A stretch of DNA of 64,000 nucleotides from Oscillospiraceae bacterium. Its GTDB lineage: Bacteria > Bacillota > Clostridia > Oscillospirales > Acutalibacteraceae. Position numbers and translations under genes: made by a program. Shown piece by piece: positions 1 through 7,613 of this stretch. The stretch covers positions 1 to 64,000 of the forward strand of contig SVPP01000006.1 in the NCBI GenBank assembly GCA_015065765.1, in the 5' to 3' direction. Position 1 is the stretch's first letter. Every line of letters begins with the position of its first letter. Under the pieces are notes generated by a model. That model worked only from the letters and a program-made list of their open reading frames with translations, searched no databases and was not told the origin of the DNA.

Positions 1-1242
1 AATATCAACGTGCAGATGAACTACTGGCCTGCCGAGCCGGGCAACATGCCTGAAGCCATGAAGCCCTTTGTGCATTTCATGAAAATGATAAGCTTTTTCG
101 GCAAGGAAACCGCCAGAAAGCTCCTTGATTGCGACGGCTGGATTATTAACCACACAACCGACATTTTCGGTCGCACAGGGCCTCATGACACCATTCACTG
201 CTTCTTCCCTATGGCAGGTCCGTGGCTTTGTCTCAATCTGTGGGAGCATTATGAATTTTCAGGAGACATTGAGATTCTAAAAGAAATTTATCCTATTCTG
301 AAAGGTGCATGCGAATTTCTCCGTGATTATCTGATTGAAGACGGAGAAGGCAGACTTACTACTGCACCCTCCAATTCTCCCGAAAACTGGTTCTATTATG
401 ATAATAAAAACGGCGAAAGAAAGAGCAGTATGTTCACTCATGGTGCAACAATCGACTTTGAAATCATCCGTGCACTCTACACAAGAGTAATTTATGCCTG
501 CAATACACTCGGGGTTGACAAGGACTTTGTTCAGACAATGAAAAACATTCTTGAAAAGCTCCCGCCACTGCGTGTAAGTGAACGCTACGGCACTATTTGT
601 GAATGGATTAAGGACTACGAAGAGGTTGAGCCGAATCACCGCCATATTTCTCACTTGTTTGCTCTTTATCCCGGAGATGAAATAAACGAAATGAACCCCG
701 AAATCTATGAGGCTGCAAAAAAGACAATTGCGCGCCGTCTCTCACGCGGTGGTGGCTCTACAGGCTGGTCACGTGCATGGACCATCAACTTCTATGCCCG
801 ACTTAAAGACAGTGAAATGGCATGGGAGCATCTGCAGCAGCTGATTACAAAATTTACCGCAAACAACCTTTTCGATATTCACCCGCCCTTCCAGATTGAC
901 GGCAACTTCGGCGGTGTAGCCGGCATCAACGAAATGCTGATACAAAGCCATCTCGGTGAGCCCGGCAAACGTATTATTGAAATCCTGCCGGCAATACCTG
1001 AAGCATGGAAAAGCGGCTCTGTATCAGGTCTGAAAGCACGCGGAAACTTCACTGTTGATATTGTGTGGGATGAATGTAAAGCCACGAAGCTTAATATAAC
1101 CTCAGCCCATAGTAACACACTTCGTCTTAAGCTCAATGACAGAACAGGCGAAATCAAAACTACAAAAGCTTATGCAATCGAAAACGGCATATTTATAGCC
1201 GAGCTAACTGCCGGTGAAACGGTTGAAATTGAATTTGTATAA
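1..1242 (+). CDS. GH95 alpha-L-fucosidase, C-terminal part (5' end outside window)
   Basis: The reading frame is open from base 1, so the gene starts upstream. The first residues, NINVQMNYWPAEPGN, match the highly conserved (alpha/alpha)6-barrel segment of glycoside hydrolase family 95, followed by an HTTDIFGRTGP stretch, then RHISHLFALYPG and GRSRG/TGWSRAW-like segments and IDGNFGGVAGINEMLIQSH, all typical of GH95. The family hydrolyses terminal alpha-1,2-fucose (some members act on L-galactose) from host glycans and plant polymers. About 410 residues are visible of a usual 750-800, so the N-terminal beta-sandwich is missing because of the window edge. No signal peptide can be judged. It ends with a beta-rich tail and an intrinsic terminator 27 bp later. 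Confidence 0.9.
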   Translation, partial: NINVQMNYWPAEPGNMPEAMKPFVHFMKMISFFGKETARKLLDCDGWIINHTTDIFGRTGPHDTIHCFFPMAGPWLCLNLWEHYEFSGDIEILKEIYPILKGACEFLRDYLIEDGEGRLTTAPSNSPENWFYYDNKNGERKSSMFTHGATIDFEIIRALYTRVIYACNTLGVDKDFVQTMKNILEKLPPLRVSERYGTICEWIKDYEEVEPNHRHISHLFALYPGDEINEMNPEIYEAAKKTIARRLSRGGGSTGWSRAWTINFYARLKDSEMAWEHLQQLITKFTANNLFDIHPPFQIDGNFGGVAGINEMLIQSHLGEPGKRIIEILPAIPEAWKSGSVSGLKARGNFTVDIVWDECKATKLNITSAHSNTLRLKLNDRTGEIKTTKAYAIENGIFIAELTAGETVEIEFV

Positions 1243-1268
1243 AAAATGGTAATTATTTTCCGGCATAA

Positions 1269-1298
1269 AAAAAGCACCCATATGGGTGCTTTTTATTT
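1269..1298 (+). terminator. Rho-independent terminator of the GH95 gene
   Basis: AAAAAGCACCCAT pairs perfectly with ATGGGTGCTTTTT and is followed by more T residues. The hairpin is palindromic and A/T-flanked on both sides, so it could act in both directions. Confidence 0.8.
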
Positions 1299-1330
1299 GT
1301 CTGACTACTCCAACTTTAATACAAAATTGG

Positions 1331-1410
1331 GAGGGTTTCAAATTTAAGAGTATGGTTTCAAATTGAGAGTGAGAGTTTCATTTTCAAAGGTATAGTTTCA
1401 AATGGAGTTT
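1331..1410. repeat. Four degenerate 20-bp tandem repeats with GTTTCA core
   Basis: GTTTCA begins at 1335, 1355, 1375 and 1395, exactly 20 bp apart. Three of the four copies extend to GTTTCAAAT. The flanking ten bases are only loosely conserved (GAGG/TATG/GAGA/TATA before the core). The array ends at the stop codon of the minus-strand zinc-ribbon gene, so it lies in that gene's 3' region. No function is known. Confidence 0.7.
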
Positions 1411-1711
1411 ACTTTTTCTTTTTTGCTACTGCTGCAAGAATTCCTGAAGCTGTTGCCGCCACACTTAACACTCCTGTACCAATCTTGGCGAGATTTTCAC
1501 CACTTTTTACCTTTGCATCATCCTTTTTAGCCTGACAACCTAAACATAATTTTTTTGAGCTGTCCGGTAAAAAAGTATGACATTTTTCGCATACAAATGA
1601 AAGTTCATTACCACATCTTGGGCAAAAAGAATCTTCTTTATGAGCATGTACTTTTTTCTTGCACATAACGCAGTCTGGATTTATACAACCTTTTTTTGCT
1701 TTAATCTTCAT
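1409..1711 (-). CDS. Small double zinc-ribbon protein with Gly/Ala hydrophobic tail
   Basis: 100-residue protein. The N-terminal two thirds hold four CxxC-like pairs (CINPDCVMCKKK, CPRCG, CEKC, CLGC), a tandem zinc-ribbon pattern. A short linker is followed by a small hydrophobic Gly/Ala/Val/Ile stretch (about residues 75-95) and a terminal KKKK. The tail could be a membrane or glycine-zipper segment. ATG 1711 was chosen over the upstream ATG at 1720 because GAGG at 1721-1724 is 9 bases from it. The gene overlaps the end of the 345-aa gene by 11 bp, so the two are translationally coupled. I do not recognise a named family. Confidence 0.7.
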   Translation of the reverse strand: MKIKAKKGCINPDCVMCKKKVHAHKEDSFCPRCGNELSFVCEKCHTFLPDSSKKLCLGCQAKKDDAKVKSGENLAKIGTGVLSVAATASGILAAVAKKKK

Positions 1712-2738
1712 TGTTACCATCCTCTATAAATAAATAATACTCCTCACTGCCAGAAGATAAGTGTTTTCGTATTTCACTCGCATCAAGTCTTAATCTTGCA
1801 CGAGATTGCCACAATCCACTAATCGTTCCATTGTCATTAACATCACACTGTGAAAGAATATTTGCTTTGTCTGCTATTGTGCTTTCAATGAAACGAGAAT
1901 ATTCATCAAGTACATTTGCCATTGCTAAAAATTCGTTCTGTTCACAGTAAATGGCGGCTCGAGCTAAAGTTGCCTGATGGATGAAACTGAAAGCTTTATT
2001 TATACTTTCCATTCTACTTTGGATTGCTTCATATTTTTTACCACGCAGCTTGTTGTATTGACCGGAGGTTAAATATTCAATGTCAGATTCCATTGTTACA
2101 CTAAGCCTTTGCGTTCCATCCGAAAGTGCTCTTATAGCTTGTGCCATTAAAGCACTTTTCATTTCAGGATTTGTAACAGATTTCGCTTCAAGGTATAAAT
2201 TCATACCACTGTAAAAAAGAGCAATTCTATCGTTTTGCTGACCTTGTAAAACATCAAGTACACTACTGTTTATCATTACTATTTGGTCAGACACTTGCTG
2301 TAACTGTTCTTGTATCGCTTTTAATTGAAGAGCATTTGCCATTTCAACTGTATCGATTCCTTTACGAAAAAACTCCTCTTTAATATCCAATTTTGCACCA
2401 TAGTGACCATTGGCATCTCGTAATTGAGCTCTTATTTTACCATGTTCTTTTACTAATTTAAGGTAACCTTTATCAATTGCTTCCTTGGTGGCATCATTAA
2501 TATCAACAACAAAGCGACTCTCTTTTTTAAACGACTGTGCAATTTGAGAGGTAGTTGATGCCTCTTTTATTACTGCTCGATACACACCTTCGGCAATTGC
2601 ATCCGCTTGAGCTAATTTATTGCTCAAACTATTTGCAAAAAACTGAATAGCATAATGTGGATCTCTTGGTGACAAAACTTCAATCTCTGTGCCTGACGAT
2701 TCTGGCTTGAGATTTTCAGCAACGATAATGTCATTCAT
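1701..2738 (-). CDS. Unrecognised 345-aa helical protein, partner of the zinc-ribbon gene
   Basis: No signal peptide or membrane segment is visible. The middle (about residues 130-165, rich in Q, E, L and I: LQLKAIQEQLQQVSDQI) looks like coiled coil, and most of the rest reads as alpha-helical. An acidic C-terminus ends in EDGNNED. It has a strong GGAGG site 7 bases before ATG and its own promoter at 2783-2812. The stop lies inside the start region of the zinc-ribbon gene, so the two genes form a tight cassette. I could not assign a family or function. A cytosolic scaffold or regulatory protein is one possibility, but that is a guess. Confidence 0.75.
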   Translation of the reverse strand: MNDIIVAENLKPESSGTEIEVLSPRDPHYAIQFFANSLSNKLAQADAIAEGVYRAVIKEASTTSQIAQSFKKESRFVVDINDATKEAIDKGYLKLVKEHGKIRAQLRDANGHYGAKLDIKEEFFRKGIDTVEMANALQLKAIQEQLQQVSDQIVMINSSVLDVLQGQQNDRIALFYSGMNLYLEAKSVTNPEMKSALMAQAIRALSDGTQRLSVTMESDIEYLTSGQYNKLRGKKYEAIQSRMESINKAFSFIHQATLARAAIYCEQNEFLAMANVLDEYSRFIESTIADKANILSQCDVNDNGTISGLWQSRARLRLDASEIRKHLSSGSEEYYLFIEDGNNED

Positions 2739-2782
2739 AACAACACCTCCCTTGGAGTATTCATTTGAACGTTTGCGGATAT

Positions 2783-2812
2783 ATTATAACATATTATATA
2801 TCCACTTTACAA
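2783..2812 (-). promoter_or_regulatory. Sigma-A-type promoter of the 345-aa/zinc-ribbon pair
   Basis: On the minus strand TTGTAA (2807-2812) and a perfect TATAAT (2783-2788) are separated by 18 bp, about 45 bp upstream of the start codon. Confidence 0.6.
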
Positions 2813-2842
2813 CTATAAATTCAGCAGAGTCCGGAAACTTGG

Positions 2843-2882
2843 ACAAAAAACAACCCCACCTGAATGTCATTTTCAAGTGGGG
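2843..2882 (-). terminator. Second terminator-like hairpin downstream of ssrA
   Basis: CCCCAC...TGAA pairs with TTCA...GTGGGG (2854-2882, one mismatch). On the minus strand it is followed by TTGTTTTTTG. It sits between ssrA and the 345-aa gene and would back up the first ssrA terminator. Confidence 0.55.
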
Positions 2883-2956
2883 TAGCATTTTGCCTTTATT
2901 CTTATTTTCTAATCTCTGCGAAGCACCATTCAAGTGCGTTTCCGTTGTTTTTGAGT

Positions 2957-2992
2957 ATAAAAAAGACCAAAACCCCTATATTTCAAGGGATT
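2957..2992 (-). terminator. Rho-independent terminator of ssrA
   Basis: On the minus strand AATCCCT and AGGGGTT form a 7-bp stem (one G-U pair) followed by TTGGTCTTTTTT. It lies 30 bp past the tmRNA 3' end. A further perfect 7-bp stem (ACCTAAG/CTTAGGT, 3004-3022) abuts the CCA end and may be part of 3' processing. Confidence 0.65.
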
Positions 2993-3021
2993 TCGGCTGT
3001 ATTACCTAAGCTGTACTTAGG

Positions 3022-3370
3022 TGGTGGAGATGGCGGGAGTCGAACCCGCGTCCGAAAACTCATTCTCACAACTTTCTACGAGTGTAGCCAATTTTTTAAG
3101 ATTCCCCTCAAAGCACGTCAGTTGGCAAACTCACTTATCGGGTAGCCTTTGATGCATGACAGGTTACAAGGCGCTCACCTGTTCACGTTCACCACTAATC
3201 GACGCCCTTAAATAAGCCGTGGTACTCTTATTCAGGACGGGCGCTTAGTTAAGCAGCCTGTAAAACTGTGTTTTTGTCGTTTATTTTTAAACGTTGCGAT
3301 TTTTAAAGTGGCACCGCACCACTACTCGCTTATCATGATTCAAAATCCCCGTCGAAATCCTTTCATCCCC
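3022..3370 (-). ncRNA. ssrA: tmRNA (transfer-messenger RNA)
   Basis: The 5' end reads GGGGATGAAAGGATTTCGAC and the 3' end CGGGTTCGACTCCCGCCATC...CCA, which pair into the tRNA-like acceptor and T-arm of tmRNA. Total length is 349 nt, normal for the family. The tag reading frame on the minus strand ends NDKNTVLQAA-stop (about 3249-3285), then pseudoknot-type stems follow. tmRNA with SmpB rescues ribosomes on broken mRNA and tags the nascent peptide for proteolysis. The resume codon could not be fixed with certainty. smpB lies about 830 bp upstream on the same strand. Confidence 0.95.
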
Positions 3371-3405
3371 ATATATTCGCTTACGCTCAAGGTAAGAGGT
3401 AAGAA

Positions 3406-3434
3406 GTAATAGTGAAAAGGTTCAAAACTTTCAA
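3406..3434 (-). promoter_or_regulatory. Promoter of ssrA
   Basis: Minus-strand TTGAAA (3429-3434) and TATTAC (3406-3411) are 17 bp apart, which would start transcription about 30 nt before the mature tmRNA 5' end, consistent with RNase P trimming. Confidence 0.5.
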
Positions 3435-3453
3435 TCACATTTATATTTTCAAC

Positions 3454-3489
3454 GTACATATATGGAATATTCATATTCCATATATGTAC
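3454..3489. repeat. Perfect 17-bp inverted repeat with 2-base spacer
   Basis: GTACATATATGGAATAT is followed by TC and its exact reverse complement. It lies 8 bp past the stop codon of the HTH gene and upstream of the ssrA promoter. It is AT-rich with almost no loop and no clean T-run, so it is not a textbook terminator. A protein-binding palindrome or cruciform-prone site is also possible. Confidence 0.7.
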
Positions 3490-3497
3490 CTTTTCAA

Positions 3498-4052
3498 TTA
3501 TTCAATAACAAACCTCACAACCGTGTCATCATTTGACTCAACTTTAAAAACCTCTCCTGTTGCTCCATTTTCAACAAGATTAATTATTTCATCAAGCTGT
3601 TCACCGCTTAAGGTTCCGTTACCCATAACCCCTGCTATTCCGTTGCCCATTTTTGCAAATCTCTTCGCTGCAGTAAATGGAAACGACACCACAACGGGCT
3701 TTTGCTCAGGCTTTTCAACTCTGATTACAAATTTCAGCTTGCTTGTATCAATTACTGTTTCTACTTTTGGTAACTCAGTTCCTGTCGGTTTTCTTCCCGT
3801 CAGAAGCTCATCTACAGACACACCTAATATCTGTGATATTTTCGGAAGAAGCTGAATATCGGGACACGAAACATCGTTTTCCCATTTTGATACCGCCTGA
3901 GGTGTAACATCAAGAAGCTCTGCAAAAGCTTCCTGCGTATATCCGCACTTTTTTCTGCCTTCAGCAATTCTTTCACCTAATGTTACAGAATTGATTTCTT
4001 TCACATTTTCTTCAACAGGTGCTTCTTGTTCTTTTCTTTTGAATATTGACAT
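3498..4052 (-). CDS. XRE-family HTH regulator with YvlB/LiaX-like C-terminal domain
   Basis: 184 residues. Residues about 25-85 form a Cro/C1-type HTH (LGERIAEGRKKCGYTQEAFAELL...VSKWENDVSCPDI). The C-terminal half (KLKFVIRV...VVVSFPFTAAKRFAK...LDEIINLVENGATGEVFKVES...VVRFVIE) resembles the small domain found in YvlB/LiaX-type proteins. That resemblance is from memory of the pattern. ATG 4052 was preferred to 4058 because GGAG is 7 bases away. It lies between smpB and ssrA on the same strand. The targets are unknown, and dyads at 4155-4203 upstream may be its own operators. Confidence 0.8.
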   Translation of the reverse strand: MSIFKRKEQEAPVEENVKEINSVTLGERIAEGRKKCGYTQEAFAELLDVTPQAVSKWENDVSCPDIQLLPKISQILGVSVDELLTGRKPTGTELPKVETVIDTSKLKFVIRVEKPEQKPVVVSFPFTAAKRFAKMGNGIAGVMGNGTLSGEQLDEIINLVENGATGEVFKVESNDDTVVRFVIE

Positions 4053-4154
4053 AGTCATTCTCCTTTTTTCGGCTGAGCCGTTTTTACAATTAAATTTTAA
4101 TGGAGAATTTCAAAAATTTTAATATAGCAAAGGTTGAAAACAGCGGAAATTTCT

Positions 4155-4203
4155 CAACTATCGGTTGTTTTTGTTTAAAAATCAACTAAACCAACAGTTG
4201 TTT
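4155..4203. promoter_or_regulatory. Two CAAC/GTTG dyads upstream of the HTH gene
   Basis: CAAC-TATCG-GTTG at 4155-4167, and AATCAAC at 4180-4186 facing GTTGTTT at 4197-4203. The second resembles the AATCAAC...GTTGATT dyads near serC (12346-12364) and the TipAS gene (41339-41361). It could also fold as a weak smpB terminator. Confidence 0.35.
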
Positions 4204-4662
4204 TCAGCCTTTATCACGTAAAGCACGTTCAACATCACGTGCAGCATCCTTCTTTGCGGCAACTGCACGCTTATCATACAGCTTTTTACCTTTGCAAAGT
4301 CCGATTTCTGCTTTCGCTCTGCCTTTGACAAAATAGATTGAAAGCGGAATAAGGGTAAGTCCCTGCTGTTTTGTAAGTCCGAAATAACGGTTGATTTCTC
4401 GCTTATGGAGAAGAAGCTTTTTAGGTCTCATAGGGTCACGATTGAAAATATTGCCGTGCTCGTAAGGACTGATGTGCATTCCGTGGATGAAAACTTCTCC
4501 ATCCTTGAAGCTGCACCATGAATCTTTGAGATTCACCTTGCCCTGACGGACAGATTTAACTTCCGTACCGAAAAGCTCAAGTCCCGCTTCAATCGTTTCT
4601 TCAACAAAATAGTCGTGATACGCTTTTTTGTTGGTTGCTACTGATTTGTTTTCACTTTTCAT
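4204..4662 (-). CDS. smpB: SsrA-binding protein SmpB
   Basis: 152 residues, the usual length. Contains the SmpB core: [44 protein letters not shown], the [12 protein letters not shown] segment, and a basic tail ([26 protein letters not shown]) that enters the empty mRNA channel during trans-translation. It binds tmRNA and delivers it to stalled ribosomes. ATG 4662 was preferred to an in-frame GTG at 4671 because AAAGGG lies 10 bases upstream of the ATG. It follows recR by 65 bp and is probably cotranscribed with the dnaX block. Confidence 0.97.
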   Translation of the reverse strand: MKSENKSVATNKKAYHDYFVEETIEAGLELFGTEVKSVRQGKVNLKDSWCSFKDGEVFIHGMHISPYEHGNIFNRDPMRPKKLLLHKREINRYFGLTKQQGLTLIPLSIYFVKGRAKAEIGLCKGKKLYDKRAVAAKKDAARDVERALRDKG

Positions 4663-4727
4663 GCGTATCACGCCCTTTCATAATACTAATTTATTTTGAA
4701 ATAATCAAATGTAAATTATTCAAAAAA

Positions 4728-5327
4728 TTACAGAATCTGTCTGCCTTCAATCGCCCTCTGAAGTGTGATTTCGTCAGCATACTCAAGGTCACCGCCTACA
4801 GGCACACCGTAAGCAAGACGTGAAACAGTCACCCCAAAGGGTTTTATAAGCTTTGACAGATACATGGCTGTTGCCTCACCCTCAACAGTAGGGTCAGTCG
4901 CCATGATAACTTCCTTTATATCTCCCGCTGCCACTCTTGAAATGAGAGATTTCACATTCAGCTCATCAGGTCCTATGCCGTTAATGGGTGAAATAGCACC
5001 GTGAAGAACATGATATGTACCCTTGAACTCACGTGTTCTCTCAAAAGCCAGAACATCTGCTGGATTTTCCACAACACAGACAAGACTTTTATCCCTTGTA
5101 ATACTTGCACAGATAGGACACAGGTCACTGTCGGTCAGGTCACCGCAGACTGAACATCTGTGAATTTTTTCGTGAGCATCAATTATGCACTGAGCAAAAT
5201 TCTTCGCATCTTTTTCTGACATTCCCAGTACATGGAACGCAATACGCTGTGCACTTTTCTTTCCTATGCCCGGCATGCGTTCAAACTGCTCAATAAGACG
5301 GGCAAGGGGTGCGACCTTGTAGCCCAT
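4728..5327 (-). CDS. recR: Recombination protein RecR
   Basis: 199 residues, standard size. It shows an N-terminal helix-hairpin-helix (RMPGIGKKSAQRIAFHVL), a four-Cys zinc finger (CSVCGDLTDSDLCPIC, residues about 57-72), a TOPRIM domain (VCVVENPADVLAFERT and ATDPTVEGEATA), and a Walker-B-like tail SRLAYGVPVGGDLEYAD. RecR works with RecF/RecO to load RecA at gaps. Its ATG overlaps the ybaB stop as TAATG, the common dnaX-ybaB-recR arrangement. Confidence 0.98.
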   Translation of the reverse strand: MGYKVAPLARLIEQFERMPGIGKKSAQRIAFHVLGMSEKDAKNFAQCIIDAHEKIHRCSVCGDLTDSDLCPICASITRDKSLVCVVENPADVLAFERTREFKGTYHVLHGAISPINGIGPDELNVKSLISRVAAGDIKEVIMATDPTVEGEATAMYLSKLIKPFGVTVSRLAYGVPVGGDLEYADEITLQRAIEGRQIL

Positions 5328-5677
5328 TAAAACAGACCACCAAGTCCGCCAAGACCGCCGAGACCTGCTTTTGCGCTTTCCATAGCACTCTCCATAGCAT
5401 CAACAGATTTTTTGATTGCTTCATTGACTGCTGCAACTACCATATCTTCAAGCATTTCTGCATCATCGGGATCGATTACTTCAGGATCAATCTTGATTCT
5501 CTTAACTTCATGAGTGCCAAGAACAACTGCTTCAACTGCTCCGCCGCCTGCTGATGCTGTGAACTCTGTCTGCTCAATTTCTGCCTGCTTTGCTTCCATA
5601 TCAGCCTGCATATCCTGAATTTTCTTGAGCATTGCTGCCTGATTCATACCACCCTGGTTGGGAATTCTTGCTTTCAT
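5327..5677 (-). CDS. ybaB: YbaB/EbfC nucleoid-associated protein
   Basis: 116 residues. The core AAMLKKIQDMQADMEAKQAEIEQTEFTASAGGGAVEAVVLG...IKIDPEVIDPDDAEMLEDMVVAAVNEAIKKS is the YbaB signature. The family forms DNA-binding dimers of pincer shape. The C-terminus ends in a Gly/Leu repeat (GLGGLGGLGGLF), commonly seen in Firmicutes members. It lies between dnaX (12 bp upstream) and recR (1-base overlap). Confidence 0.96.
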   Translation of the reverse strand: MKARIPNQGGMNQAAMLKKIQDMQADMEAKQAEIEQTEFTASAGGGAVEAVVLGTHEVKRIKIDPEVIDPDDAEMLEDMVVAAVNEAIKKSVDAMESAMESAKAGLGGLGGLGGLF

Positions 5678-5689
5678 TTTCTTTTCCTC

Positions 5690-7372
5690 CTAATTAACAT
5701 CAAACGGAATATTACTTGCGTTTGCTTTTTTCATAAACTCATCAAGGGGATCTTTTTTCGCACCGGGAACTTCTTTTTTTACTTCCCCTTTGAAAATTCC
5801 TAATCTGTATTTTCTGCCCGATGCTTTATATATAGCCTCACTCAGCGCTTTTCTGTGAGTATCAATTCTGATAAACTGGTCAAGAGTGGGATTGAAACTG
5901 TTGATAAGCACGAAATCGCCTCTCTGAACTGCACTTGAGCCTGCAAGCAAGCCTCTGAGTGGCTTATCGGTTTCACCGAGAATTGCCAGTGTTTCTGCCC
6001 ACAGCGGGAAAGGCTTATCACCTTCTGTTGAAGTCTGAGGCTGAGTCTCTGCTCTGGGTTTCTCCACAGGTTTTGTTTCCTGCACAGGAGGAATAAAATC
6101 ATCTTCCTCAGGTGGTGGAGGTGTGAAGCTGTCCTCAACAGGAAGAGATGGTTTCTTCACTTCCTCTTTTTTCGGCTCTTCTACCGGCTTCGTTTCGGTT
6201 TTTATAACCACTCTTTCGCCCTGTGCTACTGCAGAAAGCTTCATTTCAAGCTCTGCTACACGTGACAAAAGACCTTTATTTGTTTCATCTAGTTTCGGCG
6301 AGCAGATTCTCACCATAGCCATCTCTGTTTCTATTCTGCCCGAAAGTCCCCTCTTGATATTTGCAAGAGTGTTTTCAAGCTGTGAAAGACAATAGAGTAT
6401 ATTTTCAAGTGTAAATTTCTGAGATTGGTTGCTGATTTTCTGCAGTTCCTCTGCAGTACAGATAATCAGGCCTTCTGCCTTTTTGACTGTTTTGACAACC
6501 ATCAGGTTTCTGAAATGAGAGATCAGTTCACTGCAAAGTCTTTCCATATCGCAGGAAGCGTTGTGCAGGTCATCAATCATCTGAAAAACTTTTGCTGTAT
6601 CTTTTTCGTTGAGTGCATCTGCCAGGTCGTAGAGATATGTTTTACCTGCCATTCCTGCTGCACTCTCAACAACTTCGGCGGTTATATTTTTGCTTCTTGA
6701 TGCACACTGGTCAAGAAGCGACAAAGCGTCTCTCAGTGCACCGTCCGCAATAGAAGCTACTAACGCTGCCGCAGAATCATCTATTGTGAGACCTTCAGAC
6801 TGACAGACAAATTTCAGCCTTTTCACAATATCCTCAACAGGAATTCTTCTGAAATCAAAACGCTGACAACGTGAAAGAATTGTAGGAGGAAGCTTGTGAA
6901 CCTCTGTCGTAGCCAGAATGAATTTTACGTGCTCGGGCGGTTCTTCAAGAGTTTTGAGAAGTGCATTGAAAGCCTCGATAGTGAGCATATGAACTTCGTC
7001 GATAATATAAACTCTGTATTTCGCATTTGCAGGGGTAAAAGCAGCTTCGTCTGTCAAATCGCGGATATTGTCAACACCTCTGTTACTTGCGGCGTCGATT
7101 TCAATAACATCAAGAATTGAAGAGTTATCAATTCCTCTGCAAATCTCACATTCATTGCAAGGATTACCATCCTGAGGATTCAGACAGTTGACAGCCTTAG
7201 CAAGAATTCGTGCACAAGTTGTTTTGCCTGTACCGCGTGAGCCGTTGAAAAGATATGCGTGGGAAATCTTACCCTCTTTAAGTTCGTTGGCAAGAGTGGA
7301 TGTAACATGCTCCTGTCCTACAATATCGCTGAAAACCTGTGGTCTGTATTTTCTGTAAAGCACCTGATACAT
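5690..7372 (-). CDS. dnaX: DNA polymerase III subunits gamma and tau
   Basis: 560 residues. The N-terminal AAA+ clamp-loader ATPase has YRKYRPQVFSDIVGQEHV, Walker A GSRGTGKTT, a zinc-binding Cys cluster (CLNPQDGNPCNECEIC), Walker B VYIIDEVHML and sensor SRCQRFDF. A Pro/Glu/Lys-rich linker (about residues 385-450) precedes a tau-type C-terminal domain. The protein loads the beta clamp and ties polymerase to helicase. ATG 7372 was chosen over an in-frame GTG at 7381 because AAAGG lies 9 bases before it. It is transcribed behind the SRP RNA gene, as in Bacillus. Confidence 0.97.
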   Translation of the reverse strand: MYQVLYRKYRPQVFSDIVGQEHVTSTLANELKEGKISHAYLFNGSRGTGKTTCARILAKAVNCLNPQDGNPCNECEICRGIDNSSILDVIEIDAASNRGVDNIRDLTDEAAFTPANAKYRVYIIDEVHMLTIEAFNALLKTLEEPPEHVKFILATTEVHKLPPTILSRCQRFDFRRIPVEDIVKRLKFVCQSEGLTIDDSAAALVASIADGALRDALSLLDQCASRSKNITAEVVESAAGMAGKTYLYDLADALNEKDTAKVFQMIDDLHNASCDMERLCSELISHFRNLMVVKTVKKAEGLIICTAEELQKISNQSQKFTLENILYCLSQLENTLANIKRGLSGRIETEMAMVRICSPKLDETNKGLLSRVAELEMKLSAVAQGERVVIKTETKPVEEPKKEEVKKPSLPVEDSFTPPPPEEDDFIPPVQETKPVEKPRAETQPQTSTEGDKPFPLWAETLAILGETDKPLRGLLAGSSAVQRGDFVLINSFNPTLDQFIRIDTHRKALSEAIYKASGRKYRLGIFKGEVKKEVPGAKKDPLDEFMKKANASNIPFDVN

Positions 7373-7409
7373 CCTGCTCACCCTTTCTTTCGATGGAAAT
7401 TAAATAAAA

Positions 7410-7549
7410 AGCTTTGCCTTGGTCATATGACGTGCAGGCGGACTGTGGCGCACAGCGCTAACCGCTTAATGCTGCTCGATTCCCCGCCTGACATGGTTCA
7501 CGGCGCCCCGTCGCACAGGACCCACACGCCACATGACCAAAACAAAGCT
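7410..7549 (-). ncRNA. ffs: Signal recognition particle RNA, small (Alu-less) type
   Basis: The minus strand contains the SRP S-domain pattern GGTCCTGTGCGAC, then GTGAACCATGTCAGG, then GGGGAATCGAGCAGCATTAAGC, and the pairing strand GCGCCACAGTCCGCC. The outer strands (AGCTTTG...TTGGTCATGTG with CATATGACCAA...CAAAGCT) form a long closing helix, giving about 140 nt, with T-rich sequence after the helix that probably ends transcription. It binds Ffh for cotranslational targeting. The location just upstream of dnaX matches other Firmicutes. Confidence 0.9.
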
Positions 7550-7567
7550 CTTGTTTCGGTAATTGTT

Positions 7568-7596
7568 ATTATACTATAGTTTCCCCGAAAATGCAA
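7568..7596 (-). promoter_or_regulatory. Strong promoter of the SRP RNA gene
   Basis: Minus-strand TTGCAT (7591-7596), 17-bp spacer, perfect TATAAT (7568-7573). The expected start is near 7560, about 11 nt before the helix. Confidence 0.75.
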
Positions 7597-7613
7597 GAGG
7601 AAATCCAAGCTTT

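Noticed and set aside
1331-1410. Could the regular 20-bp repeats be a CRISPR array?
   Set aside because: The unit is only 20 bp with a 6-9 bp core and no unique spacers of 30 bp or cas genes nearby. It is a degenerate tandem repeat.
1409-3022. The helical/zinc-ribbon cassette as an island inserted at ssrA
   Set aside because: ssrA is a common integration site and the cassette is next to its 3' end, but no second copy of the tmRNA end and no integrase were found nearby.
2689-3145. Plus-strand open frames upstream of and into ssrA
   Set aside because: They overlap the tmRNA 3' region, its terminators and the promoter of the minus-strand gene, and have no ribosome sites or protein-like composition.
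4680-4708. TTGATT-17-TATTAT promoter directly before smpB
   Set aside because: The predicted start would fall downstream of the smpB Shine-Dalgarno sequence, so it cannot drive translated smpB mRNA.
7259-7579. Plus-strand open frame across the SRP RNA
   Set aside because: It is the antisense of the SRP RNA and the dnaX start; the structured RNA explains the sequence.
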